A stretch of 64,000 nt of DNA from OFTM10 sp964196195 (GCA_964196195.1 CAXMSE010000025.1:1-64000); one strand, 5' to 3'. Positions 40,781 to 50,472 are shown, numbered from the stretch's first letter. Program-made: numbers and translations. The notes: generated from the letters alone by a model not told the origin.

Positions 40781-43689
40781 GGCGCGCTCTTCGACCCCAT
40801 CCTCCCGGTACCGGGCTTCGCATGGCGGCCCGACAGCTGAGGGCCGACCCGACTGTCATGAGCACGATCGTCGCGGCGGTGTTTCTCTGTGGATTATTTC
40901 TCACGGCCACGCCGTTGCTGCTGACGAAGCTGGCCAACGATGCGCTGGTGGAGGCAGTGTCTGCGCCGGAGCCTCAGCTCAGAAACATCAGCGCATCGCT
41001 CGACTCCCTGATCGGCGCATCGACCCCCGATGATCCATTCGGAAGGGTGCGGGAGCGGGGTGAAATCTACAGCGGACTGCAGATGCCTGAGTCGATCCAG
41101 GCGATCATCGAGGATCAGAGCTGGGTGGTTGACAGTCCCCAGTTCAAGGTGGATGCGCTGCCGAGCGGCGGCGTTGCGCCCCAGTATTCAGGGAGCCGCT
41201 TCGCCGGCACATTGATGCGTTTCAGGTATCAGGGCGACCTCGACGATCGCGCGTCTCTCGTTTCCGGCTCCCTGCCGCAGCCCCATGATCCGATCATGGT
41301 GCAGTTCGGGCGCGATCACGATGGCCAATGCCCGCACCACCGAGGCAGCCAAGATCTCGACCCGGGGATCGACGGCGACTGTGCCGCGGCGGAGGTGTCG
41401 GTATTCGAAGCCGCGATCACCGCGGAGACTCTCGAGTTGCTCGGGATCCCGGTTGGCGGAATGTTCCTGTTGACTCCCGATCTCGACGACGAGGCATATT
41501 TCGGAATTCCGCGCGAGGACCTTCAGTACGCGATTGCTCTCAGGATCTCGGGTCTTATCGAGATCGACGACCCAGGCGACGACTACTGGTTCAACGACCC
41601 GCGTCTTCAACAACCCCGGCTCAGATCGAACGCCGACTTCACCTTCGTATTCGCGACCGGGATGATGGCCCCCGACGACTACGGTCGCTTGCTGCAAGAG
41701 ACAGGGCTGGCGCACTGGAGCTACCAGTGGCGCTTCTTCGTCGACCCCAACACGATTCGCGAGGACACCGTTGATCAGGTCGTGACAGATCTGGAGGAGC
41801 TCCAACGAGATGCTCCCGCGTCGAGCCTCTCGGAAACAGGACAGATCGCGGTGAGCACCAAGCTGCCCGTCTTCGTGGCGGGTTTTCGCGACCGCCAAGA
41901 TGCCACTGTGGCGATGATATCGACCTCGATCTCCGGCCTGTTCGTGCTCACCGTGGCACTCATACTGATGTTGTCGGCCCTGGCCAGCGAGCGCCAACGG
42001 TCGGCTCTCGTCTTGTTGAGAAACCGGGGCGCGTCTCGGCTCCAGATGGGCGTGACGCGGACGGTGCAGGGGCTCGGGCTTGCCATCCCCCCGGCGGTGG
42101 GGGCTTTCATCCTCACGGGTGCGCTCATAGACGAGTCCTCAGATACCACCGGCCGATTGACCGCCGCACTGATCCTGGCGGCGACGCTGGCCTTTGTGCT
42201 CGCTGCCAGTCCGGTGATCTTCTCGAATCTGGGCGTTCTGCAGATGACACGGGACCGGGCCGGGCGAGTGTCTGAGCGGCGACTCGTCTGGGAGGTACTG
42301 GTTGGTGTCTCGGCGATCATCTCGCTCGTCGTCGTCCGCCGGCGGGGGGTGGTGGGAGTCGCTGGGCGCGAGGCCGACCTCCTGCTCGCGCTGACCCCTG
42401 CGCTGCTTGCTCTCGCCATCGGGCTTGTGGTGATGAGGCTCTACCCCTATCTCATCAGGTTCCTCGCTTACCTGGGGTCGCGTCGGCGGGGTCTCACGAT
42501 CTTCGTGGGATTTAGGCGCGTTCTGCAGCAGCCGACAGCGGCTCGACTGCCGATGCTGGTGATGCTCATTGCGGTGGTGGTGGCCACATTCGCATCTGTG
42601 ACGCGCATGTCGATCAATGAAGCCCAAGTCGAGGCAACATGGCACGAAACCGGAGCTGCGTTTCGTCTGAGCGAGCCCAATCCGGGCAACGCGCTCACCG
42701 GGCTTCCCGACTTTGCCGGGCTCGAGTCGTTCGAGACCCAGGCAACGGGCGTCCGATTCCCGGGTTCCCATACCCTCGACGAGGCCGGTATCCCCCCTGT
42801 GGTCGACCTCTTGTTCCTCGAGATCGACAACTACGCAGCCGTGGCCCACGCGACGCCGTCCGATCCGCACTTTCCCGGCTTCATGACCGAACCCCCGACT
42901 GTCGGCGCCGGTACCGAGGACAACCCGATTCCGGCCATCGTCTTAGAAGAGTGGGGGGACTCCGCTGCATCGATCGGCGATGTCTTCGGTGTCAACCTCG
43001 GCGGCGGACCGGTTTACATCAAGGTTGGCGAGATCCGTGCCAGATTCCCCTCGATGCCGGTCGACAGTGCCGTGGTGGTCGTCGACATCCGCCGCCTGGA
43101 TGGTCTCGTGGGGCCGACGCATACGCGCCCGACTGTCATGTACGTGCGCGCCGAATCTTCGGCAGAGGAGAAAGTCGCAGACCTGGTGTCTAGCCAGACG
43201 TTCGGCACGACGCTGACCTCTCAGGACGACCTTTTCGAAAATATCCACGATGAACGCTTCACCGCGGGACTCGATCGGGGTCTGTGGATCACGTTTTGGT
43301 TGGCGATCCTGCTGGCCGCGGTGGGAGCGGTCTCGTCGCTTGCCCTCGGATCATCTACTCGAAGGAGGGATCTCGGATACCTGAGAACCCAAGGATTGAA
43401 CACGCGCCAAGCCGGCTGGCTCACCGTCATCGAACAACTCCCGGCAATCGTGGTGGCCTCCGTGTCGGGAGTGTTGGCGGGCATCGGCGTGGCGGTGGTG
43501 CTGGAACCTACGATAAGTCTCGCCGCGTTCAGCGGTAGCCCTTTCGATCCAGGTATCTCCATCGATTCGGTTCCTGTGGCACTGGCGGCCGCGGGCATTC
43601 TGCTGGGCTTGACAATCGTGTCAGCTATCTTTGGGTATGCCAGACGCCATGAGGATCTCGGCGGGCTCCTCCGAGCAGGTGGTGAGTAG
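40777..43689 (+). CDS. second large FtsX-like ABC permease (970 aa)
   Basis: A partner of the preceding permease with the same plan. An N-terminal helix (IVAAVFLCGLFLTATPLLLT) leads to an outer domain. Helices around residue 380 (MISTSISGLFVLTVALILM) come with LVLLRNRGASRLQMGVTRTV, a second outer domain follows, and the C-terminal helices contain LGYLRTQGLNTRQAGWLTVI, the coupling element. TTG 40777 overlaps the previous TGA (TTGA); ATG 40822 is the other candidate, without SD. The ATPase gene begins at the base after this stop. The two different permeases should form a heterodimer exporting lipid-linked or envelope material; cargo unknown. Confidence 0.85.
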   Translation: MRRALRPHPPGTGLRMAARQLRADPTVMSTIVAAVFLCGLFLTATPLLLTKLANDALVEAVSAPEPQLRNISASLDSLIGASTPDDPFGRVRERGEIYSGLQMPESIQAIIEDQSWVVDSPQFKVDALPSGGVAPQYSGSRFAGTLMRFRYQGDLDDRASLVSGSLPQPHDPIMVQFGRDHDGQCPHHRGSQDLDPGIDGDCAAAEVSVFEAAITAETLELLGIPVGGMFLLTPDLDDEAYFGIPREDLQYAIALRISGLIEIDDPGDDYWFNDPRLQQPRLRSNADFTFVFATGMMAPDDYGRLLQETGLAHWSYQWRFFVDPNTIREDTVDQVVTDLEELQRDAPASSLSETGQIAVSTKLPVFVAGFRDRQDATVAMISTSISGLFVLTVALILMLSALASERQRSALVLLRNRGASRLQMGVTRTVQGLGLAIPPAVGAFILTGALIDESSDTTGRLTAALILAATLAFVLAASPVIFSNLGVLQMTRDRAGRVSERRLVWEVLVGVSAIISLVVVRRRGVVGVAGREADLLLALTPALLALAIGLVVMRLYPYLIRFLAYLGSRRRGLTIFVGFRRVLQQPTAARLPMLVMLIAVVVATFASVTRMSINEAQVEATWHETGAAFRLSEPNPGNALTGLPDFAGLESFETQATGVRFPGSHTLDEAGIPPVVDLLFLEIDNYAAVAHATPSDPHFPGFMTEPPTVGAGTEDNPIPAIVLEEWGDSAASIGDVFGVNLGGGPVYIKVGEIRARFPSMPVDSAVVVVDIRRLDGLVGPTHTRPTVMYVRAESSAEEKVADLVSSQTFGTTLTSQDDLFENIHDERFTAGLDRGLWITFWLAILLAAVGAVSSLALGSSTRRRDLGYLRTQGLNTRQAGWLTVIEQLPAIVVASVSGVLAGIGVAVVLEPTISLAAFSGSPFDPGISIDSVPVALAAAGILLGLTIVSAIFGYARRHEDLGGLLRAGGE

Positions 43690-44637
43690 ATGACCGATGG
43701 CCTCGACTTCCAAGCCATGCGTGACACCGCGGCATCGGCTCGGGTGTCTCAGTTCGGCGGCGACGCTTCTGTGGTTTGCGACAATCTCGTCAAGATCTAC
43801 AAGATCGGCGATCTTGAGGTGGTGGCGCTCCAAGGGCTCGACCTGGTCGTGGACGAGGGGGAGTTCATGGCGATCGTCGGCACGTCAGGGTCGGGCAAGT
43901 CGACCCTGCTCAACATTCTCGGAGGGCTCGATGTGCCCACCGCAGGAGGTGTGAGGGTCGCGGGCTACGAGCTGCTCAATATGTCCAGTACGCGCCGGAC
44001 CGAGTACCGACGACAGACCATCGGGTTCGTGTGGCAGCAGACCGGCCGAAATCTGTTTCCCTACCTCACAGCACTCGAGAATGTGGAGACCCCCATGGTT
44101 CTCAACGGAAGCTCGAAAGCGGAACGGCACCAACGTGCGCTGGGGCTGCTGGAGCTCGTAGGCCTCGAGGACAGGAGCGATCACAGGCCCGAGCAACTCT
44201 CGGGGGGCGAGCAGCAGAGGGTTGCCATCGCGACTGCGATGGCCAATTCGCCTCGAGTGCTGTTCGCCGACGAACCCACCGGAGAATTGGACACCAAGAC
44301 CTCCAACGAGGTGCTCGAGGTACTACGAACGGTCAACCGAGAAGAGGGAGTGACGATCATCGTCGTGACCCACGATCCGCTGATCGCAGATCACGTCAGC
44401 AGGGTCGTTGCGATAAGGGACGGGCGCACCAGCAGCGAGGTGCTCCGCCGAACCGATGTGTCCGACGATGGAGAACACACCGTCACTTCCGAGGAATTTG
44501 CCGTGCTCGACAGGGTGGGTCGACTTCAGTTGCCAGACGAGTACGTCGAGGCCCTCGAACTCCAGCGGCGGGTTCGTCTCACGCTCGACCCCGATCACAT
44601 CAGGGTGTATCCCGACGACGAGAGCGCCGGGGAGTGA
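43690..44637 (+). CDS. ABC transporter ATP-binding protein (MacB/LolD type)
   Basis: A 315-aa ATPase: Walker A GTSGSGKST, Q-loop FVWQQTGRNLFPYLTALENV, signature LSGGEQQRVAIATAMA, Walker B VLFADEPTGELD and H-loop VVTHDP. The Phe-x-Trp-Gln-Gln Q-loop is unusual. A C-terminal extension of about 70 residues (VLDRVGRLQLPDEYVEALEL) goes beyond the usual 230 aa. ATG directly follows the stop of the second permease, and the next ATPase gene overlaps it (GTGA). Confidence 0.9.
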   Translation: MTDGLDFQAMRDTAASARVSQFGGDASVVCDNLVKIYKIGDLEVVALQGLDLVVDEGEFMAIVGTSGSGKSTLLNILGGLDVPTAGGVRVAGYELLNMSSTRRTEYRRQTIGFVWQQTGRNLFPYLTALENVETPMVLNGSSKAERHQRALGLLELVGLEDRSDHRPEQLSGGEQQRVAIATAMANSPRVLFADEPTGELDTKTSNEVLEVLRTVNREEGVTIIVVTHDPLIADHVSRVVAIRDGRTSSEVLRRTDVSDDGEHTVTSEEFAVLDRVGRLQLPDEYVEALELQRRVRLTLDPDHIRVYPDDESAGE

Positions 44638-45323
44638 GCAGCATTCTCGAAACCAAGGATCTGTGTCGCGACTACGTGTTGGCATCGCACACGGTCGAGG
44701 CGGTACGCGACATCGACTTGAAGGTGGAACCCGGAACCCTCGTAGCCATCCGTGGAAGGTCGGGTAGCGGAAAGACCACCTTGCTGAATCTCATCGGTGG
44801 CCTCGATCAGCCGACAACGGGCAAGGTGTGGGTCGACGGCTTGGATCTGACCGAGGCCACCGAGTCCGAACTGGTCGAAATGCGGCGCCATAAGGTCGGA
44901 TTCATCTTCCAGGCGTTCGGGCTCCTTCCGATCCTTTCCGCGGTCGAGAACGTACAGGTGCCCATGCGCATGACGATGACAGACGTTGCCGAGCGACAAG
45001 AACGAGCGCGAGTCCTGCTTGAGCTCGTTGGTCTCGGAGATCGCGCCGGGCACAGGCCCCACGAACTCTCCGGCGGCGAACAACAGAGGGTTGCCATCGC
45101 TCGGGCCCTGGCCAACGGTCCCAAGCTACTGATCGCGGATGAGCCAACCGGGCAGCTCGATTCGAGGACCGGTCGCTCGATCGTGGAGCTCGTGTCCGCC
45201 CTCGTGGCGAGTGAGAACGTCGCCGCGGTCTTCGCCACCCACGACCCGGCCCCGATCGCGGTTGCCGACCAGGTGCTCGAAATGAGCGACGGTCACCTCA
45301 CCGCGTCAACTCCCACTACTTGA
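44634..45323 (+). CDS. ABC transporter ATP-binding protein (MacB/LolD type)
   Basis: A 229-aa ATPase with the standard motif set: GRSGSGKTT (Walker A), FIFQAFGLLPILSAVENV (Q-loop), LSGGEQQRVAIARALA (signature), LLIADEPTGQLD (Walker B) and ATHDP (H-loop). GTG 44634 overlaps the TGA of the first ATPase gene. Having two different ATPases and two different permeases adjacent implies a fully hetero-oligomeric FtsX/MacB-like exporter, less common than one of each. It converges with the ABC-2 permease gene, overlapping by 8 bp. Confidence 0.9.
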   Translation: MSSILETKDLCRDYVLASHTVEAVRDIDLKVEPGTLVAIRGRSGSGKTTLLNLIGGLDQPTTGKVWVDGLDLTEATESELVEMRRHKVGFIFQAFGLLPILSAVENVQVPMRMTMTDVAERQERARVLLELVGLGDRAGHRPHELSGGEQQRVAIARALANGPKLLIADEPTGQLDSRTGRSIVELVSALVASENVAAVFATHDPAPIAVADQVLEMSDGHLTASTPTT

Positions 45324-46110
45324 GCAGCAGTGTCTCGATGCGGCGGGCGGCGACGGCCATGCCCAGTACCGTCAGGGCCACGAGCACCCCGGCGTGGGCT
45401 ACCAACGACAACGACCACTCGCCCAGATTGGACGCTCGCACCAGAACCACCCCGTGATATAGGGGGCTGAGTTGCACGACCCAGCTCCACGATCCGTACG
45501 ACGACAAGGGGTAGAAGGTGGCCGAGAACAGGAAAAGCGGGAGAGTGGCAGCGGGGACGTACTCGAAATCGGCCCACGACCGCATATAGGTGGTGACAGC
45601 CATCCCGATCGACGCGAACGCGAATCCGATGAGACCGCAAGCCACGATCGAGAGCACGATCCACGGCGACCGCACCATGCCGAGTGCGAGCATCGTGAAG
45701 ACGAAGGCTGTCGAATACATCAGGCCGCGGATCACCGCGAACGCGATCTCACCGAGGGCGACGTCGCCGGCCGACATCGGGGTGGCCAGAATAGAGTCGT
45801 AGAGCTTCGCCTGCTTCCACTTGTGAAACACGTTCATCGTGGACTCGAGAACGGCTCCGTTCATGGCCGCGGCGGCCATGAGCCCCGGGGCGACGAACTC
45901 GTCGTAGGGGACCAACTTGCCCCCCACATCGATGTCGCCGACGAGGGCGCTGAGGCCGATGCGAATCGACAGCAGGAAGAATAAGGGCTCGAAGAAACCG
46001 CTGAAGATCACCATCCAGCTGCGCCGGTACACCATCGCGTTGCGCTCCAGCAGCCGATGGGGGCGTCTTACGTCGAATAGGGCCGCGGGCAGGATGCGGG
46101 CTGCGATCAT
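45316..46110 (-). CDS. ABC-2 type permease
   Basis: A 264-aa membrane protein. ATG 46110 has SD GGAGG and overlaps the stop of the upstream permease gene (ATGA 46107-46110). Helices include MVIFSGFFEPLFFLLSIRIG, VALGEIAFAVIRGLMYSTAF, IVLSIVACGLIGFAFASIGM and ATLPLFLFSATFYPLSSYGS, the last matching the ABC-2 signature F-S-(A/G)-x-F-(Y/F)-P. NodJ/DrrB-like. It is the last gene of a three-gene operon (ATPase, permease, permease). Confidence 0.87.
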   Translation of the reverse strand: MIAARILPAALFDVRRPHRLLERNAMVYRRSWMVIFSGFFEPLFFLLSIRIGLSALVGDIDVGGKLVPYDEFVAPGLMAAAAMNGAVLESTMNVFHKWKQAKLYDSILATPMSAGDVALGEIAFAVIRGLMYSTAFVFTMLALGMVRSPWIVLSIVACGLIGFAFASIGMAVTTYMRSWADFEYVPAATLPLFLFSATFYPLSSYGSWSWVVQLSPLYHGVVLVRASNLGEWSLSLVAHAGVLVALTVLGMAVAARRIETLLLK

Positions 46111-46889
46111 GGCTGCAACCTCCGTCGGAAGGTGACGGTGCAAACGGTCCAACCGATGACCGCATAGGCCATGAGCGCGGCTACGTGGCCGACCCCTTCG
46201 GCACCGGTGAGGCCTCCCAACACCATGCCCCTACAGAGTTCGACACCGTGCCACAGCGGGGTGAGCCAGGCCACCGGCTCCAGCCAGTCGGGAAGTTGCT
46301 TGATCGGGTAGAACGCCCCACTGAAGAGGAACATCGGCAGGACGCCGAACCGAAAAATGGCCGTAAACGAATCGCCGGTGGTGCGAGTGGAGGTCCACGC
46401 CGCGATCGGCACCGCGAACGCGAGCGCGGTGAGAACGGCGGCAAGAACTGCCGGTATCAGCCCCCACGATCGGGTGTCGTCGAAGAGAGCGAGAACCAGC
46501 GCCACACCTACCGCACCGACGGCGGCGCGAGCCGCGAAATATATGGTGAGCCCGGTGGCGACGTCGCGTGGTTCGATCGGAGTGGACACCATCGCCCGAT
46601 ACGCGTTCGACCACTGGAAGCCGTCCATGGTGGGCCACAGTGCTTGCTGGCTCGCGGTGAACATGGCGGTCGTGGCCAACAGCGCCGACGAATAGAACCC
46701 GAAGTAGGAGACTCCACCGAGCAGCTCCGCGGAGTCGGGCCCGCGGTCGACGAGCTCGCCCACGCCGAGGCCGATCCCGAGCAGGTAGAGCATCGGTTGG
46801 ATGAATGAGCCCGCGAAGTTGGCCTTCCAGATTCCCCGGTAGACCACGAGGTCTCGGTAGGCGACTCGAAGCGGGGCGGGGGTGCTCAT
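46107..46889 (-). CDS. ABC-2 type permease
   Basis: A 260-aa membrane protein similar in plan to its neighbour: VVYRGIWKANFAGSFIQPML (N-terminal elbow), ALLATTAMFTASQQALWPTM, VALVLALFDDTRSWGLIPAV, and FGVLPMFLFSGAFYPIKQLP with the ABC-2 signature. Two different permeases plus one ATPase suggest a heterodimeric exporter of the NodIJ/Drr kind. The start lies 15 bp downstream of the ATPase stop. Confidence 0.87.
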   Translation of the reverse strand: MSTPAPLRVAYRDLVVYRGIWKANFAGSFIQPMLYLLGIGLGVGELVDRGPDSAELLGGVSYFGFYSSALLATTAMFTASQQALWPTMDGFQWSNAYRAMVSTPIEPRDVATGLTIYFAARAAVGAVGVALVLALFDDTRSWGLIPAVLAAVLTALAFAVPIAAWTSTRTTGDSFTAIFRFGVLPMFLFSGAFYPIKQLPDWLEPVAWLTPLWHGVELCRGMVLGGLTGAEGVGHVAALMAYAVIGWTVCTVTFRRRLQP

Positions 46890-46904
46890 CAGAATCGGGC
46901 CATG

Positions 46905-47831
46905 TCAGTCGACCAGGGTGCGGCCGGTGAGGCGGAGGAAGACATCCTCGAGGCTGCTGCGCCGCACCAGCGCACTCTCCGGGATGACGTCGCGAGCATG
47001 GAGTTCGGCCAGTGCCGACTCGCCGTCGGATACATAGACGAGCAGGCGATCTGGCAAGACTTCCACCCGCTCGGCTACCCCGGCTACATCGCCGACGCGT
47101 TCCTGGTTGCGGCCATGGCCGAAACGCATCTCCAACACCTCTCGGGTGGCGTATTCGGAGATCAGGTTGCGGGGTGAGCCCTCCGCCACTATTCGGCCGC
47201 CATCCATGACCACGAGGCGGTCGCAGAGCTGCTCGGCCTCATCCATGTAGTGGGTGGTGAGCACAAGGGTCGAGCCCTGTTCCTTCAGCTGGTAGAGGCG
47301 GTCCCAGAGGAGGTGGCGGGCTTGGGGGTCGAGGCCGGTGGTGGGCTCGTCGAGCAGCAACAGTTCGGGCTCGCTGATGAGGGAGCGGGCAATGCTTACC
47401 CTGCGCTTCTGGCCACCCGAGAGAGGGTCGACCTTGTCGCCACCCCGTTCGGTGAGTTGTACGAACTCGAGCAGTTCGGCGGCACGGGCCCGCGCGACAG
47501 CGCGAGGAATGTCGAAGTAGCGCGCATAGATGACCAGGTTCTCCATCACGGTCAGCTCGTTGTCGAGCTGGTCGAGTTGGGGAACGACCCCGATGCGGGA
47601 GCGAATGGACCGCCCTTCGTGGGCGGGGTCGAGGCCGAAAATCTCGAGCCGACCGCTGGTGACCGGAGACACGCAGCCGATCATCCGCATCGTCGAGGTC
47701 TTGCCTGCGCCGTTCGGGCCGAGAAAGCCGAATGCCTCGCCTGGCTGTACATCGACATCGATGCCATCCACCGCGACTAGATCGCCGAAGCGCTTCACGA
47801 GGGAGCGGGCGGTGATGAGCGGGGGAGGCAT
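46905..47831 (-). CDS. ABC-2 transporter ATPase (DrrA/NodI-like)
   Basis: A 308-aa ATPase from ATG 47831; a TTG at 47861 would add ten residues but has no SD. Motifs: FLGPNGAGKTSTMRMI (Walker A), VVPQLDQLDNELTVMENL (Q-loop), LSGGQKRRVSIARSL (signature), LLLLDEPTTGLDPQARHLLW (Walker B, D-loop) and LTTHYMDEAEQL (H-loop). The C-terminal regulatory domain ends VRRSSLEDVFLRLTGRTLVD, usual in DrrA-type ATPases. Cargo may be a drug, lipid or polysaccharide. Confidence 0.9.
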   Translation of the reverse strand: MPPPLITARSLVKRFGDLVAVDGIDVDVQPGEAFGFLGPNGAGKTSTMRMIGCVSPVTSGRLEIFGLDPAHEGRSIRSRIGVVPQLDQLDNELTVMENLVIYARYFDIPRAVARARAAELLEFVQLTERGGDKVDPLSGGQKRRVSIARSLISEPELLLLDEPTTGLDPQARHLLWDRLYQLKEQGSTLVLTTHYMDEAEQLCDRLVVMDGGRIVAEGSPRNLISEYATREVLEMRFGHGRNQERVGDVAGVAERVEVLPDRLLVYVSDGESALAELHARDVIPESALVRRSSLEDVFLRLTGRTLVD

Positions 47832-47919
47832 CTCTGGGAACGTAGCTGACGATTCCGCCAAGCGGTCGGGCGTTGCGCCAACGACGCCCGGAGTATGGTT
47901 TCGAATCTCAGGGGGTCGG

Positions 47920-48861
47920 ATGCGAGCGGTGAGAGTGGAGCACGGTGCGGTGCGGGTGGTCGATGTGCCAGCGCCGAGCGGGCCCGGGGTCCGGGTGCGA
48001 GTCGCGTCGGCCGGGATATGTGGGTCCGACCTTCATCTTGTGGGATCACCCGACCTTCCTCCGATCGAGGTGACTCTCGGTCATGAAGTCGCGGGATTCA
48101 CCGACAACGGCACGCCAGTTGCCATTGAGCCCCTGTCTCCGTGTGGTCACTGCGAGATGTGCGTCAGCGGTGAATACAACCTGTGTGCCGAGAGTTCGGC
48201 GATGATCCATGGCATCGGAATCGACGGCGGGATGGCCGACGAGATATGGGTGCCGGAGAGAGCTCTCGTGCCCCTCCCATCGGGGCTGGAACCCGGAGAC
48301 GCGTCTTTGGTGGAGCCCCTGGCCGTTCTCGTCCATTCATTCCGTAGATCCGGAGCTCGACCCGCTCAGCGGGTTGCCGTGGTGGGAGGGGGCACGATAG
48401 GGCTGTGTGCGGTGGCGGTTGCCCGAGCACGAGGCTGCGAAGTTGGTCTCGTGGCCCGGCACGACCCTCAGCGGGTGGCGGGTGAACGGCTCGGAGCCAC
48501 CGAAGTCACCGGCGAATACGACCTCGTGATCGAGGCGGCGGGAACCGAGAGCGCTCTCGCGGCCGCGGTGGATCTCGCCAAGCCATCGGCGAGCGTGTCG
48601 ATCCCCGGGATCTACTGGGGGGCGGTCTCGATGCCGGGTTTGGCGCTCTGTTTCAAGCAGGTCTCGCTCTGTCCCGCAACCCTGTACGGCCGACATGCCG
48701 GTGGCCGCGACATAGATGCTGCAGCTGCCCTGCTCGCGGGCAACTCAGCGTTGGCCCAGACGCTCATCACCCACCGCTATCCCCTCGATGCCGCAGCAGA
48801 AGCCTTCGCTACCGCGTCGACTCGAGCAGAAGGGGCGATCAAGGTGGTCCTGGAGCCCTAG
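47920..48861 (+). CDS. zinc-dependent alcohol dehydrogenase (MDR family)
   Basis: A 313-aa medium-chain dehydrogenase. ATG 47920 follows a GGGGG SD-like run. The catalytic zinc site is Cys34 (SAGICGSDLHL) with His55-Glu56 (TLGHEVAGF). The structural zinc site has four Cys (75, 78, 81, 89) in SPCGHCEMCVSGEYNLC. The cofactor loop is VVGGGTIGLCAVAVARARGC. It is somewhat short for the family (about 340) because the N-terminal strand pair is abbreviated. It oxidises an alcohol with NAD(P). Its last 23 bp overlap the convergent MFS gene. Confidence 0.88.
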   Translation: MRAVRVEHGAVRVVDVPAPSGPGVRVRVASAGICGSDLHLVGSPDLPPIEVTLGHEVAGFTDNGTPVAIEPLSPCGHCEMCVSGEYNLCAESSAMIHGIGIDGGMADEIWVPERALVPLPSGLEPGDASLVEPLAVLVHSFRRSGARPAQRVAVVGGGTIGLCAVAVARARGCEVGLVARHDPQRVAGERLGATEVTGEYDLVIEAAGTESALAAAVDLAKPSASVSIPGIYWGAVSMPGLALCFKQVSLCPATLYGRHAGGRDIDAAAALLAGNSALAQTLITHRYPLDAAAEAFATASTRAEGAIKVVLEP

Positions 48862-50098
48862 GGTCACCCCCGGCCACAGGGGGCGCGTGCCAACGGGCCC
48901 TTCCCCGCGAGGCCCACACTGCGGCCACAAGGTAGATCAGTGCCGATGCACTCAAGGCCGCACCGAGACCCTGCTGCTGGGCGAGAAGGCCGAGGCCCAC
49001 GCCACCACTGATCTCGCCTAGCGAGCTGGCCTGTCCAACAAAAGAGTGCACGGTCGCCCGGTTGGATCGGTCGGTGAAATGGTTGGTCCAGGCGATCGTC
49101 ACGGTTGCCGCCACGCTGCGAGCCATTCCCTGGGCAATCATTCCACCGAGGGCGACGGCGAGCAGATCAACGCGGGCGAGTACCGCCGCCCCGATGGCGG
49201 TTATGACGTGCAGGCCGACCATTACTCGAACCAGCTGCTCGCCGGCGAGGCGCGTGGCGAACACGAACAGGATGATGATGGCACCGAGGGATTGGAGCAC
49301 CACCGCGGCGCCGATCAGCAGGGGCACATCGATTGCATTGGAGAAGCCGATCTCGTCGAGACGGGCGATCCCCAATCGGTCGACTGCTTCGCTGGCGAAG
49401 CCCGCCATGACGGTGGCCGCCAACAGGATCCTCAACCCGGGTCGGCGCGATGCCGCGAAACCCTCCGTCAGGAGCTGGCCGAAACGGGCGCGCGCCGAGG
49501 CGGTGTGTCGTTCGAATCCGGTCTCGGGCATGCGGGCGATGAGCACGAGTCCCCAGGCCGCCAGCAGAGAGCCCACCCCGGCGAGGGCAATCGAGAGCCC
49601 GACCAGGGCCGCGATCACCGCTGAGGTGAGGACGCCGATGATCGAACCGAGGGCTTCGGCGCGACCGCGGAGCGGGAGAACGACGTCGACGCGATCAACA
49701 GACCCCAGCTCATCGGTGAACCAGGCGGTTTCGGCTCCGCTGCGAAACGTCGTGCCGAAGGCCCACAGGACCTGGGTCACCACCAACGCGGCGAAAGTCT
49801 GGGCGACACCGGCACCGATGATCGCCACACCGCAGATGAGGAAGCCGAGAATCACCGAGAGGCGGCGGCTTCGGATGTCGGCGACGATGCCGGTGGGGAT
49901 CTCGACGAGCAGGATCGTGATCTCCTTTGCTGTTCCCAACAAGACGAGTTGAAGGGGGCTCAGCCCGACATCGACGACAACCCTGATGAAGAACAGGGTC
50001 CAGTAGCTCGACCAGCAAAGCTGCCACACAAAGCCTGACGTGAGGAAGATCCGCCGTGCCCTCAACTCGGTGGGATCCTCGTGGGTCGACTCGTTCAT
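48839..50098 (-). CDS. MFS transporter
   Basis: A 419-aa membrane protein with 12 predicted helices. It starts FVWQLCWSSYWTLFFIRVVV, then LLGTAKEITILLVEIPTGIVADIRSRR, the motif-A-like loop, and FRSGAETAWFTDELG in the third helix region, a pattern of the actinobacterial 'tetracycline resistance-like' MFS group. The second half contains FASEAVDRLGIARLDEIGF and FTDRSNRATVHSFVGQASSLGEI. Likely an efflux carrier. ATG 50098 has no SD. Confidence 0.82.
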   Translation of the reverse strand: MNESTHEDPTELRARRIFLTSGFVWQLCWSSYWTLFFIRVVVDVGLSPLQLVLLGTAKEITILLVEIPTGIVADIRSRRLSVILGFLICGVAIIGAGVAQTFAALVVTQVLWAFGTTFRSGAETAWFTDELGSVDRVDVVLPLRGRAEALGSIIGVLTSAVIAALVGLSIALAGVGSLLAAWGLVLIARMPETGFERHTASARARFGQLLTEGFAASRRPGLRILLAATVMAGFASEAVDRLGIARLDEIGFSNAIDVPLLIGAAVVLQSLGAIIILFVFATRLAGEQLVRVMVGLHVITAIGAAVLARVDLLAVALGGMIAQGMARSVAATVTIAWTNHFTDRSNRATVHSFVGQASSLGEISGGVGLGLLAQQQGLGAALSASALIYLVAAVWASRGRARWHAPPVAGGDPRAPGPP

Positions 50099-50160
50099 CG
50101 TGCGCCAGTGTGGTTCACTTTGCTTTCGTGCAAGGGTGTCGGCACCTGATCGGAGGCGTG

Positions 50161-50472
50161 ATGGGGGCGTTCTTCGACTCGTTCGCGATCTTCGCGGGGA
50201 TAGCTCTCGTGGCGAGCGCGCCTGCCCTGGTCTTGACCCTGCAACGCGATTTGCCCGATACGCGACGTCGGTTCTGGATTTCGATAGGAGTATTCGGCGT
50301 TTTCTGTGGCCTCATCGGGTCGAGTTCGGATGAACTCGTCCGCCGGTGCCGGGGCTCAGGCAGCGCCGGCGACAGCTGCCACGACTACGGGGCCGACGGG
50401 TTTCTGGTCATGCTCGTCATCGGCTTCGTCGCGGTCGCTCTGGGGAAGGCGATCTCGATCTATCGATACTGA
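50161..50472 (+). CDS. small membrane protein (103 aa)
   Basis: Three hydrophobic segments: FFDSFAIFAGIALVASAPALVL, FWISIGVFGVFCGLIG and GFLVMLVIGFVAVALGKAIS. A short outer loop between the second and third contains two Cys (RRCRGSGSAGDSCHDYG) that could form a disulfide. ATG 50161 (or GTG 50158) has SD CGGAGG close by. I do not recognise the family. It stands alone between the divergent MFS gene and the convergent PhzF gene. Confidence 0.55.
   Translation: MGAFFDSFAIFAGIALVASAPALVLTLQRDLPDTRRRFWISIGVFGVFCGLIGSSSDELVRRCRGSGSAGDSCHDYGADGFLVMLVIGFVAVALGKAISIYRY

Noticed and set aside
50056..50160. Upstream extension of the 103-aa membrane protein
   Set aside because: The extra 35 residues overlap the start region of the divergent MFS gene and lack hydrophobic or signal character; an SD precedes 50161.
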